From Hymenobacter norwichensis DSM 15439 (GTDB lineage: Bacteria > Bacteroidota > Bacteroidia > Cytophagales > Hymenobacteraceae), in contig NZ_ATVL01000008.1 in the NCBI RefSeq assembly GCF_000420705.1, forward strand, positions 451,708-515,707: a stretch of DNA of 64,000 nucleotides. The letters run 5' to 3'. The notes beneath the pieces are model-generated. The model had not been told where the DNA came from and ran no database searches. It saw nothing but the letters and a program-made list of their open reading frames with translations. Below, piece by piece: positions 44,598-53,932 of the stretch. Numbering within the stretch: the stretch's first letter is position 1; each line of letters begins with the position of its first letter. The position numbers and the translations under genes are program-made.

Positions 44598-44655
44598 CCA
44601 GTGGCAACAAAAAGAGCCGCTCCTCGAAAGGAGCGGCTCTTTTTGTTGCCACTGG
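44598..44655. terminator. Perfect 27-bp bidirectional terminator hairpin
   Basis: 44598-44624 and 44629-44655 are exact reverse complements across a CGAA loop. The stem includes A and T tracts (AAAAAGAGC/GCTCTTTTT), so it works on both strands. It lies between the M16 stop (44593) and the susD stop (44680). It is much longer than other terminators here. Confidence 0.93.
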
Positions 44656-44679
44656 TATCAAGCACCAGAAAATGTGTTG

Positions 44680-46170
44680 CTACAGCGGGTTCTGCACAAT
44701 GGCTTTGTTCACGTTGAGTTCAGCCTGCGGGAATACGAATTGCCACTCCTTGGCCCCAGCCTCAACCCGGAAGTTGCTGCCGGTGAGAATCCAGGCCCAT
44801 TGCGTGATATGGTTCTTACCCGTTCTATCCAACGCACTGTTGGTGCGCTTCAAGTCCAGGAACCGGAATCCTTCCCCCCACAACTCTATGCGGCGCTGGA
44901 AAAGGATTTCGTCTACTAAAGCCTGCCCGGTACGGGTGGACCGCACATACTGCGGGTCGCGCGCACTAACTAGCGTAAACAGAGTGCCGGCCGCAGCGGC
45001 CAAACCTTGCCGGGCTTCGGCTTCGGCCTGGATTAAGTACAGCTCGGCTAAGCGCATATGCGGCACGTCCCCGATGCTCAGGTTGGGGTCTGCTACCAGA
45101 AACTTCTTCTGCCCGTACGGCGCTTTCACGCCCGTGGCCGGGGCCGGAATGCTGGCGCCGGTGGGGTCCCAGAGCGCCTTGCGAATATCGGTGGTCGGGA
45201 TTTGGTTGTAGAGCACCGAGTTGATCTTCTTCGGGTTCTGCCGGATAACGGTCGAGCTGTAGTTGGCCGACATGTAAGCGAAGAAGGAGTAGAAATAGCT
45301 GGTCTGGTCGGCTTGCATTTTGCTGCCCCACAGCCATTCCGGGTTGTCGATGCTGTTGAACCCGCTCGTGTACTGCGTCCGGTTCATGAGGGTAGCACCG
45401 CTTTGCTGAATGGCTTCCTGCGCCAATCGTGCAGCCACCGGCCAGTTTTGCATGGTGAGGGCCACCCGGGCCTTAATGCCTTTGGCTACAGCCGCATTGA
45501 AGTGCGATTTAGCCGGGCGGTTGGCCGCGCCGGTCAGCATCCCGATAGCTGCATCTAAATCTGTGTTGATCTGGGTATATACTTCTTCCACGGTAGCGCG
45601 CGGCTGGCCTTCCGTGGTGTTGGTAGTCATCAGCGGCACGCCTAGCTGGCTGTTGGTTGCACCGGCTGCGTATCGTTCACCAAACACTTGTACCAACTGA
45701 AAATGAGCCCAGGCGCGGTACACCAAGGCCTCGCCAATGATCATTTGCTTTTCAGCCTCTGGGCCGGTGGCATTGCTTATACCGTTAATCAGCACATTGG
45801 CATTGGCGATGATGCGGTAATAAAAATAGTACCAGGCATGGTTGTAGGTGGTAGTCGAGGTAGCGTTCCGGTGTGCAATCCAGTTGTGCTCACCAGACCA
45901 CCAGCTGGTTCCTATTGTCTGCACCCAGTCTTCCCCTAGGGCATCCATCATAATCTTATTTGAGCCTTCGCCGCCCTGGTTCTGGCTGCCGTTGTGCTGC
46001 AAGTACATTATCCGGTGGATACCGTTCAGCGCGGCCATGCCGTTCTTGGTGCTGGACAGCACGTCCCCTTCGGTTACGGCCGTGGTGGGGGCCGTTTCCA
46101 GGTACTCCTTATCACAGGAGGAAAAAATCATGGCGCTGGCTAGCAACGCGCTGTATATCGTCTTTTTCAT
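44680..46170 (-). CDS. SusD/RagB-family nutrient-binding lipoprotein
   Basis: Outer-membrane surface lipoprotein of 496 residues that caps the SusC channel and helps capture substrate. The signal peptide ends in FSSC (Cys about 19). TPR-like helices are seen (NANVLINGISNATGPEAEKQMIIGEALVYRAWAHFQLVQVFG), with the family C-terminal ILFQRRIELWGEGFRFLDLKR. The ATG at 46170 is used; an upstream TTG adds only two residues. It lies 22 bases after susC, the normal order. No glycoside hydrolase or polysaccharide-locus regulator adjoins it, so the substrate need not be a sugar. Confidence 0.95.
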   Translation of the reverse strand: MKKTIYSALLASAMIFSSCDKEYLETAPTTAVTEGDVLSSTKNGMAALNGIHRIMYLQHNGSQNQGGEGSNKIMMDALGEDWVQTIGTSWWSGEHNWIAHRNATSTTTYNHAWYYFYYRIIANANVLINGISNATGPEAEKQMIIGEALVYRAWAHFQLVQVFGERYAAGATNSQLGVPLMTTNTTEGQPRATVEEVYTQINTDLDAAIGMLTGAANRPAKSHFNAAVAKGIKARVALTMQNWPVAARLAQEAIQQSGATLMNRTQYTSGFNSIDNPEWLWGSKMQADQTSYFYSFFAYMSANYSSTVIRQNPKKINSVLYNQIPTTDIRKALWDPTGASIPAPATGVKAPYGQKKFLVADPNLSIGDVPHMRLAELYLIQAEAEARQGLAAAAGTLFTLVSARDPQYVRSTRTGQALVDEILFQRRIELWGEGFRFLDLKRTNSALDRTGKNHITQWAWILTGSNFRVEAGAKEWQFVFPQAELNVNKAIVQNPL

Positions 46171-46192
46171 GACCAATCAGTCCAATCAGTTG

Positions 46193-49100
46193 CTACAAAG
46201 AAAGATTCAACCCTAGCGAAAGCACCCGGGCAGGCACGTACACTGCCGAGGTGGTACCCGAGAAGGTTTGGGCCACGTTCATGCCTTTTCGCTTGGAAAC
46301 CAGCGCCAGGTTTTCACCTGTGGCGAAGATGTTCACGTTGCGCAGCTTGAGGCGCGTGGTGAGAGGAGCCGGAATGTTGTAGCTCAAGCTCACCGAGCGA
46401 AAGTTGAGATACGAAGCATCAATCAACCACCGGTCGGAAGCGGCCGCCAGGTTGGCCGTATTGCCCGCTTGCATTTTAGGCACGTCGGTGATATCCCCCG
46501 GGTTCTGCCACCGGTTCAGCATGTCCTTGTGCATGGCGCCGCCGTAGGTGCCGTGGTTCATCAGGGTGGCGTACTGGCTGTCGTAGAACTTGCCGCCTAC
46601 CGAGTAGGTGAGCAACGCCGACAAAGTGAAACCTTTGAAGGAGAACGTATTCGTAACACCACCCGAGAACTTCGGAATAGCCGTGCCGGCGTAATGGAAC
46701 CGGGCGTTGTTGGCATTCGAGGTCACGGTATCGGCGCCGATGATCTTGCTGTTGGCCTCAATGTAGCTGGTGGCGCGGTAAAGAGCATTGCCGTTTTCCG
46801 GGTCAACGCCGTAGTACTCGCGTAGCCAGAACGACTGCAAATCCTCGCCTACTTTCAGCTTCTTCGTACCCGACACCAGCTCGGGGTAAGGCAGCTGGGT
46901 TATCTCATTTTTGAAGGTGGTCCAGTTGACGTCCAGGTTCCAGGTGAAGGCATCGGTCTTGATGACGTCACCAGCCAGCCGCAGCTCGACCCCCTGGTTG
47001 TACATCGTGCCCACGTTTTCAATCCGGTTGGCTACCCCACTGGAAAGCGGCAGCTGCACTTCAAACAACAGGTCCTTGGAGGTGCGTTTGAAATACTCCG
47101 CCGAACCGTTCAGGCGATTTCCAAACAGGGAGAATTCAAGACCCGCGTCGAAGCTGTTGTTCTTTTCCCACACCAGGCCCCGGTTGCCTAAGCTTGCTTG
47201 CGAGAAGCCCGCTTCGCCAGCGTTGTTCTGGCCCAGCGTGTACAGCGCCTGCCACGCGTAGTATTGGTTGCCGTCGGCATTCTCCAGGTTTTCGTTGCCC
47301 ACTTGGCCGTACGACGACCGCAGCTTCACCATGTCAACCCAGTTGGGCTTGGTGAAGAAGGTTTCCTGATCCAAGCGCCAAGAGCCCCCAACCGACCAGA
47401 AGCTACCCCAGCGCACATCTTTGTAGAACCGGGAAGAACCATCTCGCCGATACGAGGCCGACACAGTGTACTTGTCGTTGTAGGTATAGTTTGCCCGCCC
47501 GAAATACGACTCTATCCGGTGTTCTTGCAGGTAGGTGTTGAAACTGTTGATGGTACTGAAGTTCTGGAGTTCAGTGTTGTCAGCAATTACCTCTCCTGAC
47601 TTGGTGCCGCTCAGGTAGTCGCGGCTCCGGCTGTAGTTTTCGTGGCCCGCCAACAGATCCACCGTGTGCACGTCTGCTAGCGTGCGGGTGTAGTTGAGGA
47701 GCTGGTTGGCCGTGTAGCTCGTTAGGTTGTAGAGCACGCGGCCTGCCCGACCAGCCGGGGCACCGTCGCCCACTATGGTGTTTTCGTAGGTCTGCTCTTC
47801 GTAGTTGGTGATGTCGGCAGCGAAGTTGGCCGTGAACTTGAAGTCTTTCAGGAAGGTGATTTCCCCGTAGGTTCTGCCGCCCAGCACATTGCGGCGGTAG
47901 AGGTTGTTGTTCCACTCGGTTTCAGCTATGATATGCCGGCCGGGATACACCGGGCGGGTCATGGTTGGGGAGGAGCCGCCCAAATCATATATCCGCTCAC
48001 CATTCGCGTCGAGCACGTATTCGCCCGTGGTGGGGTCGTGCTGGTAGATGGGGTAAATAGGCCCAACTCCGCGGCTAAAGAAGAAGGGGTTTACGAAGCC
48101 CGTGGAGCTTCCCGTATTTGCTTGGTTGGAGTTGGTGAGGGTGTAGTTCAGGTTCACACCCGCCTTAAACCACTTGGTTAGGTTGCTGTTGACGTTCAAC
48201 CGGCCCGCGAACCGCTCGAAGTCCGACTTAATCACATACCCTTTCTCGTTCAGGTAGCCCAGCGAAACGTAGTAGTCGCTCTTCTCGGACCCACCGTTGA
48301 AGCTCACGGTATAATCGGAGCGGGAGCCGTCCCGGGTTAATGCTTTCTCCCAATCCAGGTCATCCCCCCACAGCAGCTGCGCATCCGGGTTTAGCGTGCC
48401 ATCCGTGCGCACAATCTGGTTGTTCGGCACATTGAAGGGGTTGTAACCCAACAGGCCCTTGATGTCATTGGTGGCCCGCTGACTGGCCTGCGCGTTGGTA
48501 ACGGTGTTGCTGACCAAGCTATTCCGATAGGCTTCCCACATCAGCGGGTAGTATTCCTGCGCGTTTACACGCTCGTACTCAGGAACCGCGCGCGACGAAA
48601 CGCCCTGCAACGCCCTCAAATTCACTTGTATCCGGTCTTTCTTGCCCTTCTTGGTGGTAATCATTACTACCCCGTTGGTAGCGCGAGAACCATAAAGAGC
48701 AGTGGAGGCAGCATCCTTTAACACCGATATGCTCGCTATATCCTCTGTGTTCAGGTTCGACAAGCCGGCCGTGTACGGTACCCCGTCCACTACATACAGC
48801 GGGTCGTTGGCATAGTTTACCGAGCTGAACCCACGGATGCGGATATCAGGGCCAGCGCCCGGCTGCCCCGAGCCAGCCGAAACCTGTACCCCGGGGGCTT
48901 GGCCAGCAATGGCATTGGTGATGTTGGTTACTGGCCGTTGCGCCAGTTTTTCGGCCCCAATCTGGGCCACAGAGCCGGTGAACGTAGCCGGGTCGGCGGT
49001 GCCGTAGGCTACTACCACTACCTCGTTGAGGTTTTTGGAGTCGCTAGCCAAGCTCACGTTAAGCGTGGACTGATTGCCGACAGTCACCTCTTTGTTGAGG

Positions 49101-49336
49101 TAGCCGATGAACGTAAACACCAAGGTTCCGCCGGTAGCCGGCACGCTGATGCTGTAGTTGCCCTTCTCATCGGTTGGCGCCGCTACGGAGGTGTCCTTGA
49201 GGTGGACGGTTACCCCAGGCATCCCTTCGCCGGTAATGGCATCCGTCACTCGCCCTGTCACAGCCTTGTTCTGCGCCCACGCCTGCGTGGGGAGGGCCGA
49301 CATCAAGACAAAGCTGGAAAGTAAAGCTTTCTTCAT
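46193..49336 (-). CDS. SusC/RagA-family TonB-dependent outer-membrane transporter
   Basis: Outer-membrane active importer of 1047 residues. After the signal peptide (ending AWAQ) comes a carboxypeptidase-regulatory-like domain (about 25-105: VTGRVTDAITGEGMPGVTV), the SusC signature near LNEVVVVAYGT, a plug domain (VTNITNAIAGQAPGVQV, IRIRGFSS, YVVDGVPY, VLKDAASTALYGSRATNGVVMITTKKGK) and a large barrel ending in LSLGLNLSL. There is no N-terminal STN domain, so it does not look wired to an anti-sigma factor. It is co-transcribed with susD. The substrate is unknown; peptide uptake is suggested by the surrounding peptidases and by the RagAB precedent. Confidence 0.95.
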   Translation of the reverse strand: MKKALLSSFVLMSALPTQAWAQNKAVTGRVTDAITGEGMPGVTVHLKDTSVAAPTDEKGNYSISVPATGGTLVFTFIGYLNKEVTVGNQSTLNVSLASDSKNLNEVVVVAYGTADPATFTGSVAQIGAEKLAQRPVTNITNAIAGQAPGVQVSAGSGQPGAGPDIRIRGFSSVNYANDPLYVVDGVPYTAGLSNLNTEDIASISVLKDAASTALYGSRATNGVVMITTKKGKKDRIQVNLRALQGVSSRAVPEYERVNAQEYYPLMWEAYRNSLVSNTVTNAQASQRATNDIKGLLGYNPFNVPNNQIVRTDGTLNPDAQLLWGDDLDWEKALTRDGSRSDYTVSFNGGSEKSDYYVSLGYLNEKGYVIKSDFERFAGRLNVNSNLTKWFKAGVNLNYTLTNSNQANTGSSTGFVNPFFFSRGVGPIYPIYQHDPTTGEYVLDANGERIYDLGGSSPTMTRPVYPGRHIIAETEWNNNLYRRNVLGGRTYGEITFLKDFKFTANFAADITNYEEQTYENTIVGDGAPAGRAGRVLYNLTSYTANQLLNYTRTLADVHTVDLLAGHENYSRSRDYLSGTKSGEVIADNTELQNFSTINSFNTYLQEHRIESYFGRANYTYNDKYTVSASYRRDGSSRFYKDVRWGSFWSVGGSWRLDQETFFTKPNWVDMVKLRSSYGQVGNENLENADGNQYYAWQALYTLGQNNAGEAGFSQASLGNRGLVWEKNNSFDAGLEFSLFGNRLNGSAEYFKRTSKDLLFEVQLPLSSGVANRIENVGTMYNQGVELRLAGDVIKTDAFTWNLDVNWTTFKNEITQLPYPELVSGTKKLKVGEDLQSFWLREYYGVDPENGNALYRATSYIEANSKIIGADTVTSNANNARFHYAGTAIPKFSGGVTNTFSFKGFTLSALLTYSVGGKFYDSQYATLMNHGTYGGAMHKDMLNRWQNPGDITDVPKMQAGNTANLAAASDRWLIDASYLNFRSVSLSYNIPAPLTTRLKLRNVNIFATGENLALVSKRKGMNVAQTFSGTTSAVYVPARVLSLGLNLSL

Positions 49337-50180
49337 GTGAATTATGATTTATTGAATGAACAAGGTTTGAATTACTTTACCCTACTGTTTTCTGGCTCCT
49401 CCCCTACTCGCCCCCGTCACTACAAGCCCAGTTGTTTTTCGGGCAATTGGAATACCGGATTCTGCCTACCTCGGAAACTCAACTCATGCTTTACAAGCAC
49501 GCAGTAAAAGCAATAAGGAATTAAACCAAAGCTCCTACTGGTCGTTTCCGGCAATTATATCCCTGTCGATACTCCCAATCAGAGCGCATGTCAACTTACT
49601 CGCAGTGGTGGGTGAGTACAAGCTGAAAACCTGTTTGAATATAGGCGGCCATCTTAGCCGTGCCCTCTTGAATACTACCCTATGAGGCAATACTTTACTC
49701 TTTCACTCATATAATGCCCCTTTTTAGATAGGCATTTCAGACAAAAACGAGTGTAATATTTACCCATGTACTATGAGTTATTAGTGGAGCTTATTCCGGT
49801 CGTAAGTGCCAATAAAGAACATAATATTAACAATTGCATAATCGGCATGATATTTTTCTCTATAAAGCCACGCTAATATTGCAAATATTGCAATCGATTT
49901 CACTTATATAATACCGCCGCAAAGTGCTATAAAACGCTGCCATACGGGGTATTTCTGTACTTTTCAAACAACTGCCGTTGCTACATATTTTCTTAGGCTG
50001 TAAGATTTGCTAGCAGTTGAAAATAGCCTTCACTTGCTGCGACGTCAGGTGCACTGACAATGTAGCGTGGCTATGCTGGAAGACAAGAATAGTAGCAGCC
50101 TGTCACCTTTGCTGCGCTTAGCTACAGCTTGCGAAAAGCCCAACCTTGCGCTTAGGAAAGCAGCTAGGTAAGCACACATG
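49337..50180. other. Long AT-rich intergenic region upstream of susC
   Basis: About 840 bases without a credible gene on either strand, richest in A/T around 49740-49930. It must hold the susC promoter, though no exact TAnnTTTG on the minus strand was found. It contains a tandem 9-mer AATATTGCA repeated twice (49875-49892) and a small GTCAG/CTGAC inverted repeat (50044-50058). The length fits a regulated promoter region, or a decayed regulator gene of which nothing recognisable remains. Confidence 0.5.
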
Positions 50181-50213
50181 AAAAAGCCTGAACTACCACT
50201 TGGTAATTCAGGC
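50181..50213 (-). terminator. Terminator after the S9D peptidase gene
   Basis: GCCTGAA plus TACCA pairs with TGGTA plus TTCAGGC, with one mismatch and a 2-base loop; on the minus strand it ends in TTTTT. It lies 36 bases past the stop at 50249. Confidence 0.85.
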
Positions 50214-50248
50214 TTCTCGGTTTTTACTGTTTACTCTTTTTGCTGTAG

Positions 50249-52705
50249 TTAGTTTGCTGGCTTGAGTGGCTTCACGTATTTCTCTAGCCACGCATTCGTC
50301 TCCCACAACACGTGGAGCATATTCTCGCGGGCTGCGTAGCCATGCGCCTCGGCTGGCAGCACTATATAGCGCGCGGTAGCGCCCTGGCCTTTGAGAGCAG
50401 AAAAGTACCGCTCACTCTGGATGGGGAAAGTACCCTGGTTGTTGTCGGCCTCGCCGTGGATCAGCAGGATGGGCGTTTTCATTTTGTCGGCGTAGTTGAA
50501 CGGCGACATCGTGTTGTACACTTCCGGTACCTGCCAGTAGCTGCGTTCCTCGCCCTGAAAGCCGTAGGGCGTGAGGGTGCGGTTATAGGCGCCGCTCCGA
50601 GCAATGCCCGCTTTAAACAAGTTGGAGTGCGACAACAAGTTGGCCGTCATGAATGCGCCGTAGCTGTGGCCCATCACGCCCACCCGGTCGGCGTCCACCA
50701 CGCCCAGGCGTGCCCCTTCGTCAATAGCCGCCTTGGCACTGCTCACTAGCTGCTCGATGTAGGTATCGTTGGGGTCTTTGCTGCCCTCGCCCACTATCGG
50801 CACGCTGGCATTTTCTAGCACGGCGTAGCCCTGCGTAACCCAGAATACCGGCGAGCCACCACCTAGGCGCGTGAAGGTGTACGGTGAACCACTTACTTGC
50901 CCGGCAGTACTTTTATCCTTGAATTCCAGAGGATAAGCCGACATAAGTGTGGGCAGCGGACCGTCGCTTTTCTTGTAGTTTGGCGGCAGGTAGAGGTTGG
51001 CTGTCAAGTCCACACCATCGGCGCGCTTGTACTTGAGCACCTGCTTGGGGAAACTGCCCCCAAACGCCGCGTATGGATTCGGGAACTTGGTTACGGCCGT
51101 GAGCTTGTCTTTTTTAGTGGCGTCGCGCAGATAGTAGTTTGGCGACTGAGTGAGCGACTCGCGGCGGGTGAGCAGCTGCCGGTTTTTGCCGCTAGCATCA
51201 ATAATGGCTACTGGCACCTCATACACGGGCGCCTGCGACCTCCACCAGCGGGTAGTCTTCTTGCTGCTCAAATCTAGCTCGTCCACAAAAGGCCGGTCAC
51301 CTTCGGGCGAGGCTCCCATGCCCAGCAAGTACAGATTCTGACCCGAAGGTCCGCCCGTGAGCAACACCGATTTGCCTTGGGCATTGCGGTGCTCGTACGG
51401 CGTGCCGGGGTCTTTGTACTTATCCTCCGACGACCCCTCGAACAACACAGTGAGCGGCGCGGTCGGCTTGCTAGGGTTCAACTGCCACTTAGTCTCGTGG
51501 CGGTCGGCCCAGCGGTAGCCATCTACCAGGGCCAGTTGGCTGGTGCCCCAGCTTAGGCCGCCAAAGCGCATAGGCAACGCTACTAGCTCTTGTGGCGTGC
51601 CCGTAAATGGCGCTTCTAGAGTAAATATTTTATCGCGAATGTCTGCTTTCGTTTTGGGGTTGCCGCCGTCTTGGGCCTCCACGTAATAGAGCGTAGCGGG
51701 CACATCGGCGCGCCATCCGTGGTTACGTGGGCCAGTAGGCGCCGCATCATTGCCGATGGGTACGGCGTCAGCCAAAGGCAAATCAACCACTGATTTCACC
51801 GAGGCCCCGGTAGTTAGATCCAGCACATCAATGCGCTGCGGGAACCGGGTGATAGGTAGCGTGTAAGAATACGGCCGGTGGCGGGTACGCAGCATCACGT
51901 ATTTGCCATCGGGTGAAGGCGAGGCGGTCTGAATCACGCCGGGCTGGCCCAGGGGCTGGGCTGTTCCATCGGCTACGTTCACCTTCACCAGTTGAGAGGT
52001 GGCATAGTAATCGAACAGTCGCTCGTCGGCGGGGTTTTTCAGCAGATCCTGATAAGTACGGGCCGCCGTTTTGATGCCGCCGCCGCTTTCCTGCACCGCC
52101 GGTCCAGTGGGCGCAGTGTCGGCCGAAGGCGCGGTACCCCGGCCCGCCGGCACGGTGCAAGCCAAAATCGTTTTGCTGTCAGAAACCCAATCGAAGGAGT
52201 TACCAAACGCATCGTTGAGGGGCGTGGCCAATAAGCGGCGCGCTGTGGCCCCGGCCACGTCGGCTATCCAAAGTTCCACGCGGCCGTCGGTACCGGAGCC
52301 GGGCACAGTTAGCGCAAAGGCTATGGTTTTATTATCGGGCGACCAGCTCACGTCACTGATCCGCGCTTGGGCTGGCAGGCCTTTCACCTCGATTTCGGCA
52401 CCGTTGGGCAATGTTTTAAGCTTGATACCCACCGCGTAGCTCACCCGGCTCTGCCCGTTGGTACGCGGGTTCATGCGCAAGCCCGCCAGGCGCAGTTCAG
52501 GCTGCGCTAGCTCGGCCACAGTCGGAAAATCCTGCACTTGCAGCAAGGCCATTGTGCGGCCATTCGATGCGAGGCTAACGCGCGGCGTGGGCGGCGCCAG
52601 TAGCAGGTCTTGGAGGGCTTTGGGAGGTGTTTGATACTTGAAGTCCTGGCCCTCAGATACAACTGCAACGAGTAATAAGGTGGCGGAAAGAAACAGTGTT
52701 TTCAT
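50249..52705 (-). CDS. S9 (prolyl oligopeptidase) family serine peptidase, S9D / glutamyl-endopeptidase-like
   Basis: Exported peptidase of 818 residues; the ATG at 52705 gives a signal peptide (MKTLFLSATLLLVAVVSEGQ). An N-terminal beta-propeller (WSPDNKTIAF, SPDGKYVMLRTR repeats) shields a C-terminal alpha/beta-hydrolase domain. The nucleophile is in GHSYGAFMTANLL, the Asp in HGEADNNQGT and the His in EAHGYAARENMLHVLWET. The blocks GIARSGAYNRTLTPYGFQ and LHVLWETNAWLEKY are those of the chloroplast glutamyl endopeptidase group (S9D) rather than ordinary S9A/B/C enzymes, so cleavage after Glu is a fair guess. It is likely periplasmic and lies upstream of the SusCD region on the same strand, but with its own terminator. 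Confidence 0.88.
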   Translation of the reverse strand: MKTLFLSATLLLVAVVSEGQDFKYQTPPKALQDLLLAPPTPRVSLASNGRTMALLQVQDFPTVAELAQPELRLAGLRMNPRTNGQSRVSYAVGIKLKTLPNGAEIEVKGLPAQARISDVSWSPDNKTIAFALTVPGSGTDGRVELWIADVAGATARRLLATPLNDAFGNSFDWVSDSKTILACTVPAGRGTAPSADTAPTGPAVQESGGGIKTAARTYQDLLKNPADERLFDYYATSQLVKVNVADGTAQPLGQPGVIQTASPSPDGKYVMLRTRHRPYSYTLPITRFPQRIDVLDLTTGASVKSVVDLPLADAVPIGNDAAPTGPRNHGWRADVPATLYYVEAQDGGNPKTKADIRDKIFTLEAPFTGTPQELVALPMRFGGLSWGTSQLALVDGYRWADRHETKWQLNPSKPTAPLTVLFEGSSEDKYKDPGTPYEHRNAQGKSVLLTGGPSGQNLYLLGMGASPEGDRPFVDELDLSSKKTTRWWRSQAPVYEVPVAIIDASGKNRQLLTRRESLTQSPNYYLRDATKKDKLTAVTKFPNPYAAFGGSFPKQVLKYKRADGVDLTANLYLPPNYKKSDGPLPTLMSAYPLEFKDKSTAGQVSGSPYTFTRLGGGSPVFWVTQGYAVLENASVPIVGEGSKDPNDTYIEQLVSSAKAAIDEGARLGVVDADRVGVMGHSYGAFMTANLLSHSNLFKAGIARSGAYNRTLTPYGFQGEERSYWQVPEVYNTMSPFNYADKMKTPILLIHGEADNNQGTFPIQSERYFSALKGQGATARYIVLPAEAHGYAARENMLHVLWETNAWLEKYVKPLKPAN

Positions 52706-52967
52706 AGGCAGAAAGGAAAGAAGAAGCATTATGGCACGCGGCTACGAATGACAAGATAATAAGGACTAGGGTTGCGGCTAGTGCTTGCCAAGAAAACAAG
52801 TATTCATTTCTAATTCGGCAGCAACAGCAACTCTGCTTCTGTCGCGCGCCGCACAGCAGTTATGAAGAAAGCGAGGAAGAGGAAAGAACAAGAAGTCGGA
52901 GATAAATCAGCCAATTCGGGAACCCCGTGGCGCTAAATCTTTCAAGCTGATGGATAGTACCACGCAT

Positions 52968-53248
52968 CTATGCACGGCTTCAAGTCGGCCGATGAGTATT
53001 ACGAGCACGCCGCTTCCGGCCGCTACCTTGGCGCCATCCAAATCCCTACCCTGCTCGTCAACGCCCAAAACGACCCATTCCTAGCCCCCACCTGCTACCC
53101 ACGGGAAGTGGCGGCTCGCAGCAAGTTCGTCTTCCTGGAAACGCCGCAAGCAGGCGGCCACGTCGGGTTTGCAGAAGGCACGCCCGATGGCGAGTATTAT
53201 TCTGAACGCCGAGCCGTTGAGTTTCTGACGGCCGAGGTGCCAGGGTGA
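52968..53248 (+). pseudogene. Duplicated 3' fragment of the YheT hydrolase gene
   Basis: Bases 52968 to about 53246 repeat 36034 to about 36312. The 92 encoded residues are identical to the C-terminus of the YheT protein at 35331-36314. Only four bases differ before the stop, all at third codon positions (GCG/GCA, CCT/CCC, GTC/GTT, CCG/CCA) and all in the last third; the stop is TGA instead of TAA. The fragment holds the Asp and His of the triad but lacks the nucleophile Ser, so it cannot be an active hydrolase. Flanks show no homology, no direct repeats and no transposase. Confidence 0.9.
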
Positions 53249-53377
53249 TTACAATGGCTACCAATTTGTGAACAAAAACTGGTCAGCTAGCTGCTTAAGT
53301 TCTTACACATTGTATAGCTGGTCGTTAGGCCTTGTTTTCATTTCTTCCACTCACTGAAAGAGACGTTAAGATGGTGC

Positions 53378-53818
53378 CTATAGGACTCTATGGAAGGATA
53401 ATTCATACAACAAGTCAATGGATTCTGAGTGCGTTACTTTATCTGGTCTAAAGGTGAGCGTATAGCGTCTCACCTGATAATAATGTTTGCTAACGGACTT
53501 GTCAGCTACTCTAAGAGTAAGTGCGTTTCCTTTTACCGTGTAGCGAAATGTTCTATATATCTCCTTGTCATGCCGGATGATCAATATATGAGAGGCAGTA
53601 AACTCTAAGTTAATTCAAACACTCTCTTCTTGCCCGCGCCACCGCCCTATCAAAGAATCTTCTGGCTGTGCTTGTTCCATCCGTTGAGCAGAATAGATTT
53701 CCAGAGAGTTCTGCATGATAGATGACCTCAACAACAAAGAGAGCAAGGCCAAGCTTGTAAAGGACACCATCTTGTAGGGATAAACAGTAAAGCTTAGCTG
53801 AACTACAGCACTAAGCAT
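53378..53818 (-). pseudogene. Lipocalin-like exported protein gene split by one in-frame TGA
   Basis: Two adjacent open stretches are in the same frame, separated by a single TGA at 53617-53615. The first (from 53818, or more likely 53770) encodes a hydrophobic leader and then QPEDSLIGRWRGQEESV; after the stop the frame continues INLEFTASHILIIRHDKEI and on to LLYELSFHRVL at 53378. Joined, this gives about 146 residues with the GRWRG...LEF...TLTL pattern of small Bacteroidota lipocalin-like proteins. It may be a recent pseudogene, a base error in the assembly, or a readthrough case. It is more A/T-rich than neighbouring genes and sits beside the duplicated yheT fragment. Confidence 0.6.
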
Positions 53819-53932
53819 CTATTCCACTGCTGTGGCCATTTCTTTGCTCGTATTGTGTCCCTTGAACGAGGCTTCTGATTGAAGAAACTCGTAACAATGA
53901 TTGTTGTCATTTAAGAAACGACACGAGCCTCC

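Noticed and set aside
53058..53264. Minus-strand 68-codon frame over the duplicated yheT fragment
   Set aside because: The same antisense frame exists over the intact yheT gene at 36124-36321, so it only reflects the duplication.
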